NCBI RefSeq assembly: GCF_005771635.1
Contig: NZ_VBWP01000001.1
Coordinates: 62,001 to 126,000 of the forward strand
Source: Culicoidibacter larvae
GTDB lineage: Bacteria; Bacillota_I; Bacilli_A; Culicoidibacterales; Culicoidibacteraceae
Length of the DNA stretch: 64,000 nt
Reading direction: 5' to 3'
In this document: positions 34,462 through 42,235 of the stretch, one piece after another
Layout: every line of letters begins with the position of its first letter
Position numbering within the stretch: position 1 is the first letter of the stretch
Made by a program: the position numbers and the translations under genes
The notes under the pieces: generated by a model
Database searches by the model: none
What the model was told of the DNA's origin: nothing
The model's input: the letters and a program-made list of their open reading frames with translations, nothing else

Positions 34462-35441
34462 CAGCTTTGCTCCTCTCTGCGTCGTAATTTCCGGTTAAAA
34501 AAATCATAAACTGCTGATAAACGAAATTCTTTTTTACCAAGCAAACCACCTGGACGGAAAATCATTATCACAATAAGAATAACACCATACAAAATCATCC
34601 GCAGCACACCATATGACTGTAAGAAAATATTAATTATTCCCAGCAAGATTGCTGCAATAATTGTCCCGGTAATACTGCCAATTCCACCAAACACAACAAT
34701 AATCAGAATATCCAAAGACTTCATAAAACCAAAATTCTCCGGCTTAATAACCGTGAAATACGATGCATAAAATGCACCAGCCAGACTCGCACTCATAGCT
34801 CCGATAACAAACGCTATCGTCTTATATTTAGTCGTATTGATACCAACCGACTCCGAGGCAATCTCATCCTCGCAAATCGCCTTTGTCGCCCGCCCCGGAC
34901 TACTTCGAACATAATTAACAATAATCAGAATGACAATTACAATACCTATAAACAACAATGGCCAGCTAGTAAAAACCGGAATTCCGCTCAAGCCGGCAGC
35001 ACCATTTGTCAAATCTCCGCCATTAACCATCACAATTCGGATAATCTCGGAAAATCCTAATGTCGCAATTGCCAGATAATCACCTTTCAAGCGCAACGTC
35101 GGTATCGCAATCAGCAACGAAGCAATCCCAGCCACCACAATACCAACTAAAATTCCTAAAGCAAACCCTAATAATGTTGGCATCCGCATTGTTACAATTG
35201 CACAAGCATAAGCACCAATCGACATAAAACCAGCATGTCCTAAAGAAAACTGCCCGGCAATTCCAATTATCAAATTTAGCCCAACTGCCAAAATAATATT
35301 AATACCAATGGTAATTAAGGTAATCTGATAATACATATTAATAACATTAGTCATAATTAAAAGCTGTACGCCGCCATAAATAACCAGTGTCAAAATAATC
35401 CACAGTATCTGAATCTTTAAATTTGTTTTTCTCTGTAGCAT
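34461..35441 (-). CDS. livM: Branched-chain amino acid ABC transporter permease LivM
   Basis: A 326-residue permease with about nine or ten helices. Family signatures: NLIIGIAGQFSLGHAGFMSIGAYA, LRLKGDYLAIATLGFSEIIRI and GGIGSITGTIIAA. ATG 35441 follows AGAAGGTG by about 7 bases; longer starts up to 35465 would overlap livH and lack a ribosome site. Together with LivH it forms the membrane channel of the liv transporter. The substrate is presumed Leu/Ile/Val, which the leader peptide supports. Confidence 0.95.
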   Translation of the reverse strand: MLQRKTNLKIQILWIILTLVIYGGVQLLIMTNVINMYYQITLITIGINIILAVGLNLIIGIAGQFSLGHAGFMSIGAYACAIVTMRMPTLLGFALGILVGIVVAGIASLLIAIPTLRLKGDYLAIATLGFSEIIRIVMVNGGDLTNGAAGLSGIPVFTSWPLLFIGIVIVILIIVNYVRSSPGRATKAICEDEIASESVGINTTKYKTIAFVIGAMSASLAGAFYASYFTVIKPENFGFMKSLDILIIVVFGGIGSITGTIIAAILLGIINIFLQSYGVLRMILYGVILIVIMIFRPGGLLGKKEFRLSAVYDFFNRKLRRREEQS

Positions 35442-35445
35442 CAAA

Positions 35446-36321
35446 TCACACCTTCTCTTTCTCATTTTTACCCAGCAAACCAGAAGGCTTAACCAGTAAA
35501 ATCAAAATCAGCAATCCATACACCACGCCATCTTTAATTAAAGAACTAATATATCCACTGGCAAAAATCTCAATAAAACCAATGCCAAAACCACCAAGCA
35601 TCGCGCCGGGAATAATACCAATCCCGCCAAAAACTGCAGCAATAAAGGCCTTTAATCCCATCGTCACACCCATCAGCGGATCAATCGAATTATAATACAG
35701 CCCAACCAGCACTCCTGCTGCTCCTGCCAGTGCCGAACCAATAGCGAAAGTAAATGAAATCGTTGTATTAATATTAATACCCATAAGCTGAGCCGCCTCC
35801 GGATCCACACTTACAGCCCGCATTGCCCGACCCATCTTGGTCTTCTTCACAACAAACTGCAAAATCAACATTAAAACCACAGTAATGACCAGAATATACA
35901 CCTGCTGCTCATTAATCAAAACACCAAAAATATCAAAAACCTGATTCGTCATCTGCGGGAACGTCTTCACATCCGGACCAACAAAAAACATCACCGTGTA
36001 CTGGAGCAAGAAAGAAACCCCAATAGCAGTAATCAACATCGTAATCCGTGGTGCCTTTCTAAGTGGGCGGTAAGCGACGCGCTCGATGAGCACCCCGATT
36101 ACCGCGCAGACGACCATAGCGATGAGGATTGCCGGAAGCACCGGCAATCCCAAAACCGCGATTGCAAAATAACCTACATAACCGCCAATCATATATACTT
36201 CACCATGAGCAAAATTAATAAGCTTAATAATGCCATAAACCATTGTGTATCCTAAAGCAATTAACGCATAAATGCTGCCGAGCGACAATCCGTTAATAAG
36301 CTGCTGAAAAAACTGTTCCAT
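35446..36321 (-). CDS. livH: Branched-chain amino acid ABC transporter permease LivH
   Basis: A 291-residue permease with about eight helices and the LivH signatures NGLSLGSIYALIALGYTMVYGIIKLINFAHGEV, ALAGAAGVLVGLYY and FGGIGIIPGAMLGG. It pairs with LivM. GAGGTGGAG lies just before the ATG at 36321, and the binding protein ends 22 bases upstream. A short GC-rich patch near 36060-36130 stands out within the gene but keeps the frame intact. Confidence 0.95.
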   Translation of the reverse strand: MEQFFQQLINGLSLGSIYALIALGYTMVYGIIKLINFAHGEVYMIGGYVGYFAIAVLGLPVLPAILIAMVVCAVIGVLIERVAYRPLRKAPRITMLITAIGVSFLLQYTVMFFVGPDVKTFPQMTNQVFDIFGVLINEQQVYILVITVVLMLILQFVVKKTKMGRAMRAVSVDPEAAQLMGININTTISFTFAIGSALAGAAGVLVGLYYNSIDPLMGVTMGLKAFIAAVFGGIGIIPGAMLGGFGIGFIEIFASGYISSLIKDGVVYGLLILILLVKPSGLLGKNEKEKV

Positions 36322-36343
36322 ATCTCCACCTCTTTACATATGA

Positions 36344-37486
36344 CTAATCAACATCCACAGTTGTCGCTGATACCTCTTGACCATTTTCTAACTTGATAAC
36401 TGTCGCTGATTTCACCGCATTATGATTGCTATCAATAGAAATCACTCCGGTCACCGCCGGAAAGTTACTTGTCTGTGCCAAGGCATCATTTACTGCTGCT
36501 GCATCTGCACTACCGGCGCGCTCAATTGCATCTTTAATCATATAAACCGCATCATAGGCTAAAGCATTAAATGCATTTGGCTTCTTATTGTATTCTGCTT
36601 CAAATGCTTGAATGAAATCAGTAACCTTGGTATCTTCATTCAAAGTAGAGAAATGCGCTGAAAAATAAACATCAGTTAAAGCATCAGTTCCCGCCAAATT
36701 TACCAGTTCAGGAGAATCAAATCCATCACCACCAATAATTGGTGCCGTAATACCTGCGGCCCTTGCTTGCTTGATGATTAAACCAGCCTGACCATAATAA
36801 CCAGGAATGAATAAAACATCGAACTCTTGATCTTTCAACTTAGTAATAATCGCACTAAAATCTTTATCCGCATCTGAGAAACTTTCTTCTACAACAATTG
36901 TTCCCGGAAATGCGGCAGCAAATTCTTTTGCCAAGCCCTTTCCATAATCACTAGAATTATCAGCAATAATCGCTGCGGTCTTAGCATTTAAATTTTCACT
37001 AGCAAATTTTGCCATAACTTGTCCCTGAAATGAATCTTGAAAACAATTCCGAAATGCAAACTGCTGAACATTCCCGGCAGCATCACTGGTTACATCATCA
37101 GCCGTTGCTGATGGAGTAAGAATTGGCACCCCGGTTTGATTGGCGACCGCAATCGCTGCCTTAGCATTGCCACTCGTTGCTGGACCAACAATCGCTACAA
37201 CCCCTTCTTGCGTAGCAAGTCTGGTTGCAACACTCGTTACCTCAGCCTGATCAGACTTATTATCCATTTCTACCAATTCAATCTGCTTACCCAATACACC
37301 ACCGGCAGCATTTATTTCTTTAACCGCCAGCTTCACACCTTCGAGCTCAGCGCTCCCATAACTAGATACTGCTCCGGATAATTCAAAATTTGCTCCAACC
37401 CGAATTGTATCTCCATTTGCTGAAGGACTGCTACATCCCGCTAATACCATTGCAGCTGTAACTGCTCCTGCCAATAACTTCTTCAT
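36344..37486 (-). CDS. Branched-chain amino acid-binding lipoprotein (LivJ/LivK-like)
   Basis: A 380-residue solute-binding protein of the type I periplasmic-binding fold. The signal peptide ends in the lipobox LAGC (residues 17-20), so the mature protein is tethered to the outer face of the membrane. The N-terminal IRVGANFELSGAVSSYG and GPATSGNAKAAIAVA match Leu/Ile/Val-binding proteins. ATG 37486 has GAGGAG 9 bases upstream. It is the first structural gene of the liv operon, following an attenuator with a Val-Ile-Ile-Leu-Leu leader peptide. Confidence 0.95.
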   Translation of the reverse strand: MKKLLAGAVTAAMVLAGCSSPSANGDTIRVGANFELSGAVSSYGSAELEGVKLAVKEINAAGGVLGKQIELVEMDNKSDQAEVTSVATRLATQEGVVAIVGPATSGNAKAAIAVANQTGVPILTPSATADDVTSDAAGNVQQFAFRNCFQDSFQGQVMAKFASENLNAKTAAIIADNSSDYGKGLAKEFAAAFPGTIVVEESFSDADKDFSAIITKLKDQEFDVLFIPGYYGQAGLIIKQARAAGITAPIIGGDGFDSPELVNLAGTDALTDVYFSAHFSTLNEDTKVTDFIQAFEAEYNKKPNAFNALAYDAVYMIKDAIERAGSADAAAVNDALAQTSNFPAVTGVISIDSNHNAVKSATVIKLENGQEVSATTVDVD

Positions 37487-37523
37487 AAATTTACGCTCCT
37501 CTAAAATATGATTTTTATATAAC

Positions 37524-37635
37524 AAAAAAAGGTAAGTCCTTGCAATAAGGGCTTACCTTTAAAAATTTTTACATTTCATTTGAGCCCTTATTTTACGCCA
37601 AACAGGACTCAAACTCAAATTAGTTTCAGATCCTG
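37524..37635 (-). promoter_or_regulatory. Transcription attenuator of the liv operon
   Basis: Four alternative RNA pairings follow the leader peptide on the minus strand. A (37635-37622) pairs with B (37620-37603). B's TTTGAGTCCT pairs with C's AGGGCTCAAA. C's AATAAGGGCT (within 37592-37577) pairs with D's AGCCCTTATT (37553-37544). D pairs with E as the terminator (37560-37547 with 37541-37528), followed by a 7-T run. Stalling in the Val/Ile codons would leave A:B intact and C free to block the terminator by pairing with D; a ribosome at the stop masks A, allowing B:C and then termination. Confidence 0.82.
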
Positions 37636-37691
37636 GTTTCATATAATAAAATAATGACTGCTTGATTTATTTTGTTATGTGAACACTGCAT
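37626..37691 (-). CDS. Branched-chain-rich leader peptide of the liv operon
   Basis: A 21-codon reading frame with its own ribosome site (AAGGAG, 9 bases before the ATG at 37691). It contains the run Ala-Val-Ile-Ile-Leu-Leu-Tyr at residues 11-17 and a final Ile before TGA. The stop codon lies inside the first attenuator segment. The peptide itself probably has no function; ribosome position on its Val, Ile and Leu codons would sense charged tRNA supply and control the downstream terminator. It lies 140 bases upstream of the terminator's T-run and is followed by the liv genes. Confidence 0.82.
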   Translation of the reverse strand: MQCSHNKINQAVIILLYETRI

Positions 37692-37722
37692 CCAAAACCG
37701 CTCCTTTTTTGATATTGTTTAA

Positions 37723-37751
37723 ATGTTACCACATGAAAACACTATCGTCAA
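37723..37751 (-). promoter_or_regulatory. Promoter of the liv leader and operon
   Basis: Minus-strand TTGACG (37751-37746) and TAACAT (37728-37723) with a 17-base spacer, placed about 30 bases before the leader peptide start. Confidence 0.65.
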
Positions 37752-37781
37752 CATTTTTTTATTTCCCCAAATCACACCTAA

Positions 37782-37815
37782 AGAAATAGAGCGCACCTGG
37801 ATGCGCTCTATTTCT
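37782..37815 (-). terminator. Terminator after the GNAT gene
   Basis: Perfect 14-bp stem (37782-37795 and 37802-37815), 6-base loop, enclosing the stop codon of the acetyltransferase gene; it isolates the pirin operon from the liv promoter. Confidence 0.78.
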
Positions 37816-38098
37816 CCTCAATAACAGCTCGAACATCAGCTAATAAATCGGCGTCTTTTTTGAAAACTTTCGCCGCAAGCGGACTAGCCGGAATAACTTT
37901 ATAATTGTTTCGCCGTGCATAATCAACAACCAACAAAATTAAATCGCGGGCATAATCCTCATCTGCTTCGTTTTCCAATATCGTATGAAGAATTACGATA
38001 TTATTATCTGTCAATTCATAGATTAATGTCGCTAAAACTTGTGTATCTTTTTTTGCAATAACCCGATGACTTTCTTTTTCATGAACAATATCAAACAT
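37808..38098 (-). CDS. GNAT-family N-acetyltransferase, YjdJ/Acetyltransf_CG type
   Basis: A 96-residue single-domain protein of the short GNAT subgroup, which has the acetyl-CoA-binding half of the fold. The pattern ATLIYELTDNNIVILHTILENEADEDYARDLILLVVDYARRNNYKVIPASPLAAKVF follows that group. The substrate is unknown and one would normally see G-x-G in the cofactor loop, which is replaced here by EADEDYA. ATG 38098 is 9 bases from AAGGAG; other ATGs (38107) abut it. Cotranscribed with the pirin gene. Confidence 0.7.
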   Translation of the reverse strand: MFDIVHEKESHRVIAKKDTQVLATLIYELTDNNIVILHTILENEADEDYARDLILLVVDYARRNNYKVIPASPLAAKVFKKDADLLADVRAVIEEK

Positions 38099-38111
38099 TT
38101 TTATCATCTCC

Positions 38112-38810
38112 TTACGCTTCATTCATCTCAACAATGACAATATGACTTGACTCTAAAGCATGAAAACTAAGTGTTTCATTACTAACCTGCGCCGACATAT
38201 GTGCAACAAAAAGAACATCATTAAGCACAACTACACCTTCAAGAGCTACAACATAAGCCTGGCGTCCAGCTTGTACATTAAAATCAATATCCCTCCCTGC
38301 CTCCAAAAAAGTCGCGTAGCAATTAATATCTTGATGCACCTGTACCGGCGATTTACCACCAATACCAGAAGCAAATAACAACCACTGATTTACACGTTCC
38401 TGCCAGTCATAACAATACTCACCATAACTTGGCGCTTCCACCGAATCATTAGGATATACCCAAAGCTCGAGCACTCGCGCCGGTTCATCACCATAATTAT
38501 ACTCTGAATGTACCACCCCACTATCGGCACTGATAAACTGCACATCCCCGCGATAAATAGTAGAAGCGTTTTGAATACTATCTTTATGCGACAACGCACC
38601 CTCAATAACATAAGTAATAATTTCCATATTGCGATGCATATGATTAGGCAAACCAAAACCTGCATCGATAACACTGTCATTTAACACTCGCAACACACCA
38701 TACCCCGTCTTATCCGGATCGAAGTATTGCTCAAACGAAAAGAAATGAATCGTTTTTCTACCGGGAATATCAGTAAAACCATCCTCGTTCGCTTGAATAA
38801 ATTGAATCAT
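38112..38810 (-). CDS. Pirin-family bicupin protein
   Basis: A 232-residue bicupin. The N-terminal cupin keeps the metal ligands of the pirin/YhhW group: PNHMHRNMEIITYVIEG (two His and a Glu) and the His in SGVVHSEYN. Bacterial relatives show quercetin 2,3-dioxygenase activity in vitro, while the natural role is uncertain. ATG 38810 follows a GAGGTGGTGG tract at about 8 bases. It is first in a two-gene operon with the small GNAT protein (13 bases apart). Confidence 0.88.
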   Translation of the reverse strand: MIQFIQANEDGFTDIPGRKTIHFFSFEQYFDPDKTGYGVLRVLNDSVIDAGFGLPNHMHRNMEIITYVIEGALSHKDSIQNASTIYRGDVQFISADSGVVHSEYNYGDEPARVLELWVYPNDSVEAPSYGEYCYDWQERVNQWLLFASGIGGKSPVQVHQDINCYATFLEAGRDIDFNVQAGRQAYVVALEGVVVLNDVLFVAHMSAQVSNETLSFHALESSHIVIVEMNEA

Positions 38811-38847
38811 AGCTGACACCACCACCTCGTAATAACTCCCTACTACT

Positions 38848-38856
38848 AGTATAGCA
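38848..38856 (-). promoter_or_regulatory. Extended -10 promoter for the pirin operon
   Basis: Minus-strand TGCTATACT (TATACT at 38853-38848), about 40 bases before the start codon. Confidence 0.5.
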
Positions 38857-38895
38857 CCACATCTTAAATATGATTAACCATACACCCAACAAAAA

Positions 38896-38917
38896 AAGAG
38901 TGCTTTTACACACTCTT
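38896..38917 (-). terminator. Terminator after the YcxB-like gene
   Basis: 7-bp stem (38896-38902 and 38911-38917) with an 8-base loop and a 7-T run on the minus strand. Confidence 0.72.
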
Positions 38918-38930
38918 CTCCAAAACTAAC

Positions 38931-39455
38931 TTATTTTGCATTCACAATCGGAATTTCCTTATTACTAAAATAACTCAACACTTCGCTAATCTGCGCCTCA
39001 GAAAGCCCGGTCTTATCAATAACAAACAATGAATTCTGCAATAAATAAACCTGAATCACCGTCTCACTCACATAAACCTCTTTAACAAGCGAGTACGGAC
39101 ATTCTTGTGTTTCGCCATTCATCGTTTCAGTGAATGCTTCCGGATAAAACTTATACGTAAGTGTCCCCGTAGGAGTCCTCTTACGAATCATACGAGCAAC
39201 TTCACGATGTAAGAAATAATCGAATGAAAAAATAGCAAATAGTATCCCGGCAATTAATCCGGCAATAATTAAAACCATTGCCAATGTTCCATATAAATTA
39301 AGTGCCAACACAACAATCATTACCACTAAAAATGGCCATGAGCCACGTGAAATCATCAACATAATTTTTCTTCTTTTAGAATGTTGATAGTATGCTTGAG
39401 CAGTACGGAATAGCACTTCTTCATTTCTTTCAAACGATATTTCCAAAATAAACAC
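38931..39455 (-). CDS. YcxB-like two-helix membrane protein
   Basis: A 174-residue protein: a short N-terminal cytoplasmic part, two adjacent helices (about 38-56 and 60-80), and a C-terminal region of beta character (GTLTYKFYPEAFTETMNGETQECPYSLVKEVYVSETVIQVYL), which is the layout of the YcxB-like family of unknown function. There is no ATG: GTG at 39455 abuts AAGGAA, and a TTG at 39446 has better spacing, so the exact start is uncertain. It is monocistronic with an extended -10 promoter and its own terminator. Confidence 0.72.
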   Translation of the reverse strand: MFILEISFERNEEVLFRTAQAYYQHSKRRKIMLMISRGSWPFLVVMIVVLALNLYGTLAMVLIIAGLIAGILFAIFSFDYFLHREVARMIRKRTPTGTLTYKFYPEAFTETMNGETQECPYSLVKEVYVSETVIQVYLLQNSLFVIDKTGLSEAQISEVLSYFSNKEIPIVNAK

Positions 39456-39480
39456 TTCCTTATTGAGATTTAATATCCTA

Positions 39481-39489
39481 AGTATACCA
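39481..39489 (-). promoter_or_regulatory. Extended -10 promoter for the YcxB-like gene
   Basis: Minus-strand TGGTATACT (TATACT at 39486-39481), about 25 bases before the candidate start codons. Confidence 0.5.
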
Positions 39490-39504
39490 TAACCGAATGC
39501 TAAA

Positions 39505-40257
39505 CTACTCAGATTTTTCTAATAAAAAATAATATTGCCCCTCACGGCGCACCCAGTCACCAACATGTCCATGCTCCTCAGCTGCAACCTGAAAGTTTGC
39601 CGCCGCTATCCCTAAGTCCAAATACTGAGCAACCGATTCCTTCGCTGGGTAGGCAGTTACATGTTGATCCATATCTACCATAAACCGTGCCGGCTGCCGA
39701 TTCAGTGCTGACGGTGCAAGTCGAGCAGCTTCCAGAGCAGTATATATCCATGCCGCTGACTTCCTAGGCATAAACTTAGCGATGTCTTCAACATCTTTTC
39801 GTTTATGCTGTGGATTCACCCAAACTGCCTTCGCTTTACCAAGCGCAACCGTCACATAGATTTCATAATCATCAGCCATCTGTATTCTTGATAAAACTTC
39901 TGAGCCTTTATAAGTTCCGCTGACAAAACACGTCTGTAATCCTAAAAGCGTCAACTCAAGAACAAGCAGTTCTGCTAACTGCCCAACCTTAAATGCCGTT
40001 TCAATATCCTGTTTCTTCCCTGAAAAAACAAGCATATATGGAGCATTCACCTTACCATATGACAAAATGAACCCCTTAAACAAATTATCATCAGTATTTT
40101 CAATCAAATCAATATTAATTTCATAAGCACTAGATAATAATTCCTTCATTTTTGCTTCTATCATTACCTTCTGCTCATCACTCAACCGAAAATCATGCTC
40201 ATATTTTCGCTCTGAGTACCGCTGATCAATAACCTCAGATAAATGTTCAAACATCAC
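39505..40257 (-). CDS. Nitroreductase of the TM1586 family
   Basis: A 250-residue protein built from two half-nitroreductase domains, as in the 'putative TM nitroreductase' family. The first half has QRYSERKYEHDFRLSDEQK and APYMLVFSGK, the second RKSAAWIYTALEAARLAPSALNRQPARFMV, an FMN-binding motif of the nitroreductase fold. The substrate is unknown. GTG 40257 is 7 bases from AAGGAG; the ATG at 40254 is 10 bases away and equally possible. It has a clear promoter of its own. Confidence 0.82.
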   Translation of the reverse strand: MMFEHLSEVIDQRYSERKYEHDFRLSDEQKVMIEAKMKELLSSAYEINIDLIENTDDNLFKGFILSYGKVNAPYMLVFSGKKQDIETAFKVGQLAELLVLELTLLGLQTCFVSGTYKGSEVLSRIQMADDYEIYVTVALGKAKAVWVNPQHKRKDVEDIAKFMPRKSAAWIYTALEAARLAPSALNRQPARFMVDMDQHVTAYPAKESVAQYLDLGIAAANFQVAAEEHGHVGDWVRREGQYYFLLEKSE

Positions 40258-40282
40258 AAGTCATCTCCTTAAACATTGCTTA

Positions 40283-40310
40283 ATTATATCATTATCAATA
40301 CAACTTTCAA
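40283..40310 (-). promoter_or_regulatory. Promoter for the TM1586-type nitroreductase
   Basis: Minus-strand TTGAAA (40310-40305) and TATAAT (40288-40283), 16-base spacer, with an extended TGA. Confidence 0.75.
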
Positions 40311-40329
40311 GTCAATCTTCAAAAATTCA

Positions 40330-41205
40330 TTACTTTTCTATCCGACTTTTCAAATCCTTAAGTTCATCAACGGAAAAATAATATTTCTTATGACAGAAAT
40401 TACATACTGTTTCAATTGTTTCACCGTCATTAATCATTGATTCCAACTCATCTTTACCAATACTCATCAATGCCGTTTCAAATCGTTCTCTGGAGCAACC
40501 ACACTCAAAATAAATTTCTTGCGTCTCCAGCACCTCAAAATCATCACAAATCATTGCAACAATCTCTTCAGGCGTTTTTCCATCAGCTAGCAATCCCGAA
40601 ATCGGCGGCAAATCAGCTAAACTAGCCTCCAATTGGTCTAGTACTGCCTCATCTGTTCCTGGTAAAACCTGAACAATTAAACCTCCGCTGGCTTTAATTG
40701 ACCAATCAGTATCTACCAAAACACCAACACTTACAGCTGTCGGAACCTGCTCACTTACAGTAAAGTAATATGCAAAATCTTCGCCCAGCTCACCACTGAT
40801 TATTTCTGTTTGACCAGTGAAATAATCTTTCAAACCAATATCTTTAATAACATAGATAAGCCCCTGTGTTCCGACTGCTCCGCGTACATCAAGCTTACCC
40901 TTATCATTCAAAGGTAATTCAACTACTGGATTACTAACATAACCGCGAATTTTACCATCAGCATGGGCATCAACAACAATCTTACCAATCGGGCCATCAC
41001 CCTCAACGCGAATATTCAATCGCTCTTTACCTTTCAACATTCCGCCCATCATCGCAGCAACACTAATAGTTCTCCCAAATGCTGCACGAACAACCGGCGT
41101 CGCGCCATTTAGCTCACACATTTCTTCCAACATATTTGTTGTTTGCGTAACATATATACGAACTTGCTTGTTAAAGCCAAGCATCTTTGTTAAATAATCT
41201 GACAT
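40330..41205 (-). CDS. hslO: Redox-regulated chaperone Hsp33
   Basis: A 291-residue holdase activated by oxidation and unfolding. The C-terminal zinc switch is intact: FECGCSRERF (CxC) and VCNFCHKKYYF (CxxC). The N-terminal domain has TQTTNMLEEMCELNGATPVVRAAFGRT. ATG 41205 is used; AGGAG is 11 bases away and overlaps the sdpI stop region, so it is the third gene of the sdpR-sdpI-hslO run. A GTG at 41217 abuts that site and is unlikely. Confidence 0.95.
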   Translation of the reverse strand: MSDYLTKMLGFNKQVRIYVTQTTNMLEEMCELNGATPVVRAAFGRTISVAAMMGGMLKGKERLNIRVEGDGPIGKIVVDAHADGKIRGYVSNPVVELPLNDKGKLDVRGAVGTQGLIYVIKDIGLKDYFTGQTEIISGELGEDFAYYFTVSEQVPTAVSVGVLVDTDWSIKASGGLIVQVLPGTDEAVLDQLEASLADLPPISGLLADGKTPEEIVAMICDDFEVLETQEIYFECGCSRERFETALMSIGKDELESMINDGETIETVCNFCHKKYYFSVDELKDLKSRIEK

Positions 41206-41219
41206 TAAATAAAACACTC

Positions 41220-41861
41220 CTAATTTTTTTTATAAATATAATACGAATAAATTGTTGGCACTAATACCATGACTACTATAAGCACTATTAGCACTGCAAA
41301 TTGAATAAATCCGACAGGAATTAAAGCTAACGGAATCATAAGAAATCCGCAGATAACCCAGACCTTACCAGCTAGCTGATGGGTTCTATGCCAAACCTTG
41401 TCGTTAGCCAAAGTCCATGGCGTTCTAATACCAACAAAATATGTTGGTTGTATTTTAGGCATAAGATTACCTAGAAAAATGAACAATGCCCCTAATCCAA
41501 TTTGAATAATCATACCCATATTAAGTGTCAAACCAAATGAAACTAAAATTGTTACACCTTGTAACACAACTAGAATCATTAAAATACTAACACGAAACCA
41601 ACTATAAGTTCTTGAAAATCGCTCATAATTCTTTTTCCGCGGATCAATTCTCGGAACATAGCGTAGCAATAAATACAACAGAAAAATACCAATAGGGATG
41701 ACCGACAACACAATCAACTTTGAACCGTACTCATCAACCACTCCATTATAGTTCCAATGAATCGGAATTGAATCTGGTAAAAATGGATAAGAAATAGCGG
41801 ACATAGCCACACTTATACCAATGAGAAAATAATTAACTAACTCAATATTATTCTTTTTCAT
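41220..41861 (-). CDS. SdpI-family membrane protein (DUF1648 + SdpI)
   Basis: A 213-residue protein with six helices. The N-terminal DUF1648 pattern YPFLPDSIPIHWNYNGVVDEYGSK is followed by the SdpI domain with GNLMPKIQPTYFVGIRTPWTLANDKVWHRTHQLAGKVW. In B. subtilis SdpI is immunity to the killing factor SdpC and also sequesters the repressor SdpR. ATG 41861 has GAGGA about 9 bases upstream and overlaps the ArsR gene by 14 bases. No sdpABC toxin genes are nearby, so the role here may be immunity only or general envelope signalling. Confidence 0.88.
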   Translation of the reverse strand: MKKNNIELVNYFLIGISVAMSAISYPFLPDSIPIHWNYNGVVDEYGSKLIVLSVIPIGIFLLYLLLRYVPRIDPRKKNYERFSRTYSWFRVSILMILVVLQGVTILVSFGLTLNMGMIIQIGLGALFIFLGNLMPKIQPTYFVGIRTPWTLANDKVWHRTHQLAGKVWVICGFLMIPLALIPVGFIQFAVLIVLIVVMVLVPTIYSYYIYKKN

Positions 41862-42129
41862 TGTCTTTTTCCTCACTCTCATTTAATGACATAAACCAAG
41901 CAATAACCTCACTAAAAACTGATAAATTAATTGAGTACCATATATGTTGTCCTTTTTTATTATCAATAATTAAGTCCGCTTGCTTTAAGATAGTCAAATG
42001 ATGAGAAATACTGGGCTTACTCATATTAAAAAATGATGCAATCTCTCCCGCTGTCATATCATTCTTTTTCAACAGCTGCAATATTTCCCGGCGCGTAGGA
42101 TCCGACAATGCTTTAAAAACACTTTGCAT
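41848..42129 (-). CDS. ArsR-family regulator, SdpR-like
   Basis: A 93-residue winged helix: FKALSDPTRREILQLLKKNDMTAGEIASFFNMSKPSISHHLTILKQADLI is the full ArsR core, and no metal-binding CxC is present, as in SdpR. The adjacent, overlapping sdpI-like gene makes an SdpR-type autorepressor likely. GAGGTG lies 7 bases before the ATG. A near-ideal promoter and a 20-bp inverted repeat lie upstream, the latter downstream of the -10 where a repressor would block transcription. Confidence 0.9.
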   Translation of the reverse strand: MQSVFKALSDPTRREILQLLKKNDMTAGEIASFFNMSKPSISHHLTILKQADLIIDNKKGQHIWYSINLSVFSEVIAWFMSLNESEEKDNEKE

Positions 42130-42145
42130 GGAAAAGCACCTCTTT

Positions 42146-42165
42146 ATTTAGATAATTCACTAAAT
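42146..42165 (-). promoter_or_regulatory. Candidate operator of the SdpR-like repressor
   Basis: ATTTAG and CTAAAT form an inverted repeat with an 8-base centre, 10 bases downstream of the -10 in the transcript, a typical position for ArsR-family autorepression. Confidence 0.5.
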
Positions 42166-42175
42166 GTTTAATCTA

Positions 42176-42204
42176 ATTGTAATGCTATTTTATTGCAGAG
42201 TCAA
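42176..42204 (-). promoter_or_regulatory. Promoter of the sdpR-sdpI-hslO run
   Basis: Minus-strand TTGACT (42204-42199) and TACAAT (42181-42176), 17-base spacer. Confidence 0.78.
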
Positions 42205-42206
42205 GA

Positions 42207-42235
42207 AAAAGCAGATATGTAAAATATCTACTTTT
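42207..42235 (-). terminator. Terminator after ispF
   Basis: 12-bp stem (42207-42218 and 42224-42235) with one G-U pair in minus-strand RNA and a T-tract. It overlaps the 3' end of ispF and the -35 of the sdpR promoter lies just before it. Confidence 0.7.

Noticed and set aside
39336-39352. Degenerate parS-like sequence with CACGTGAAA
   Set aside because: Only the right half of TGTTTCACGTGAAACA matches and it lies inside a coding gene; it is likely chance.
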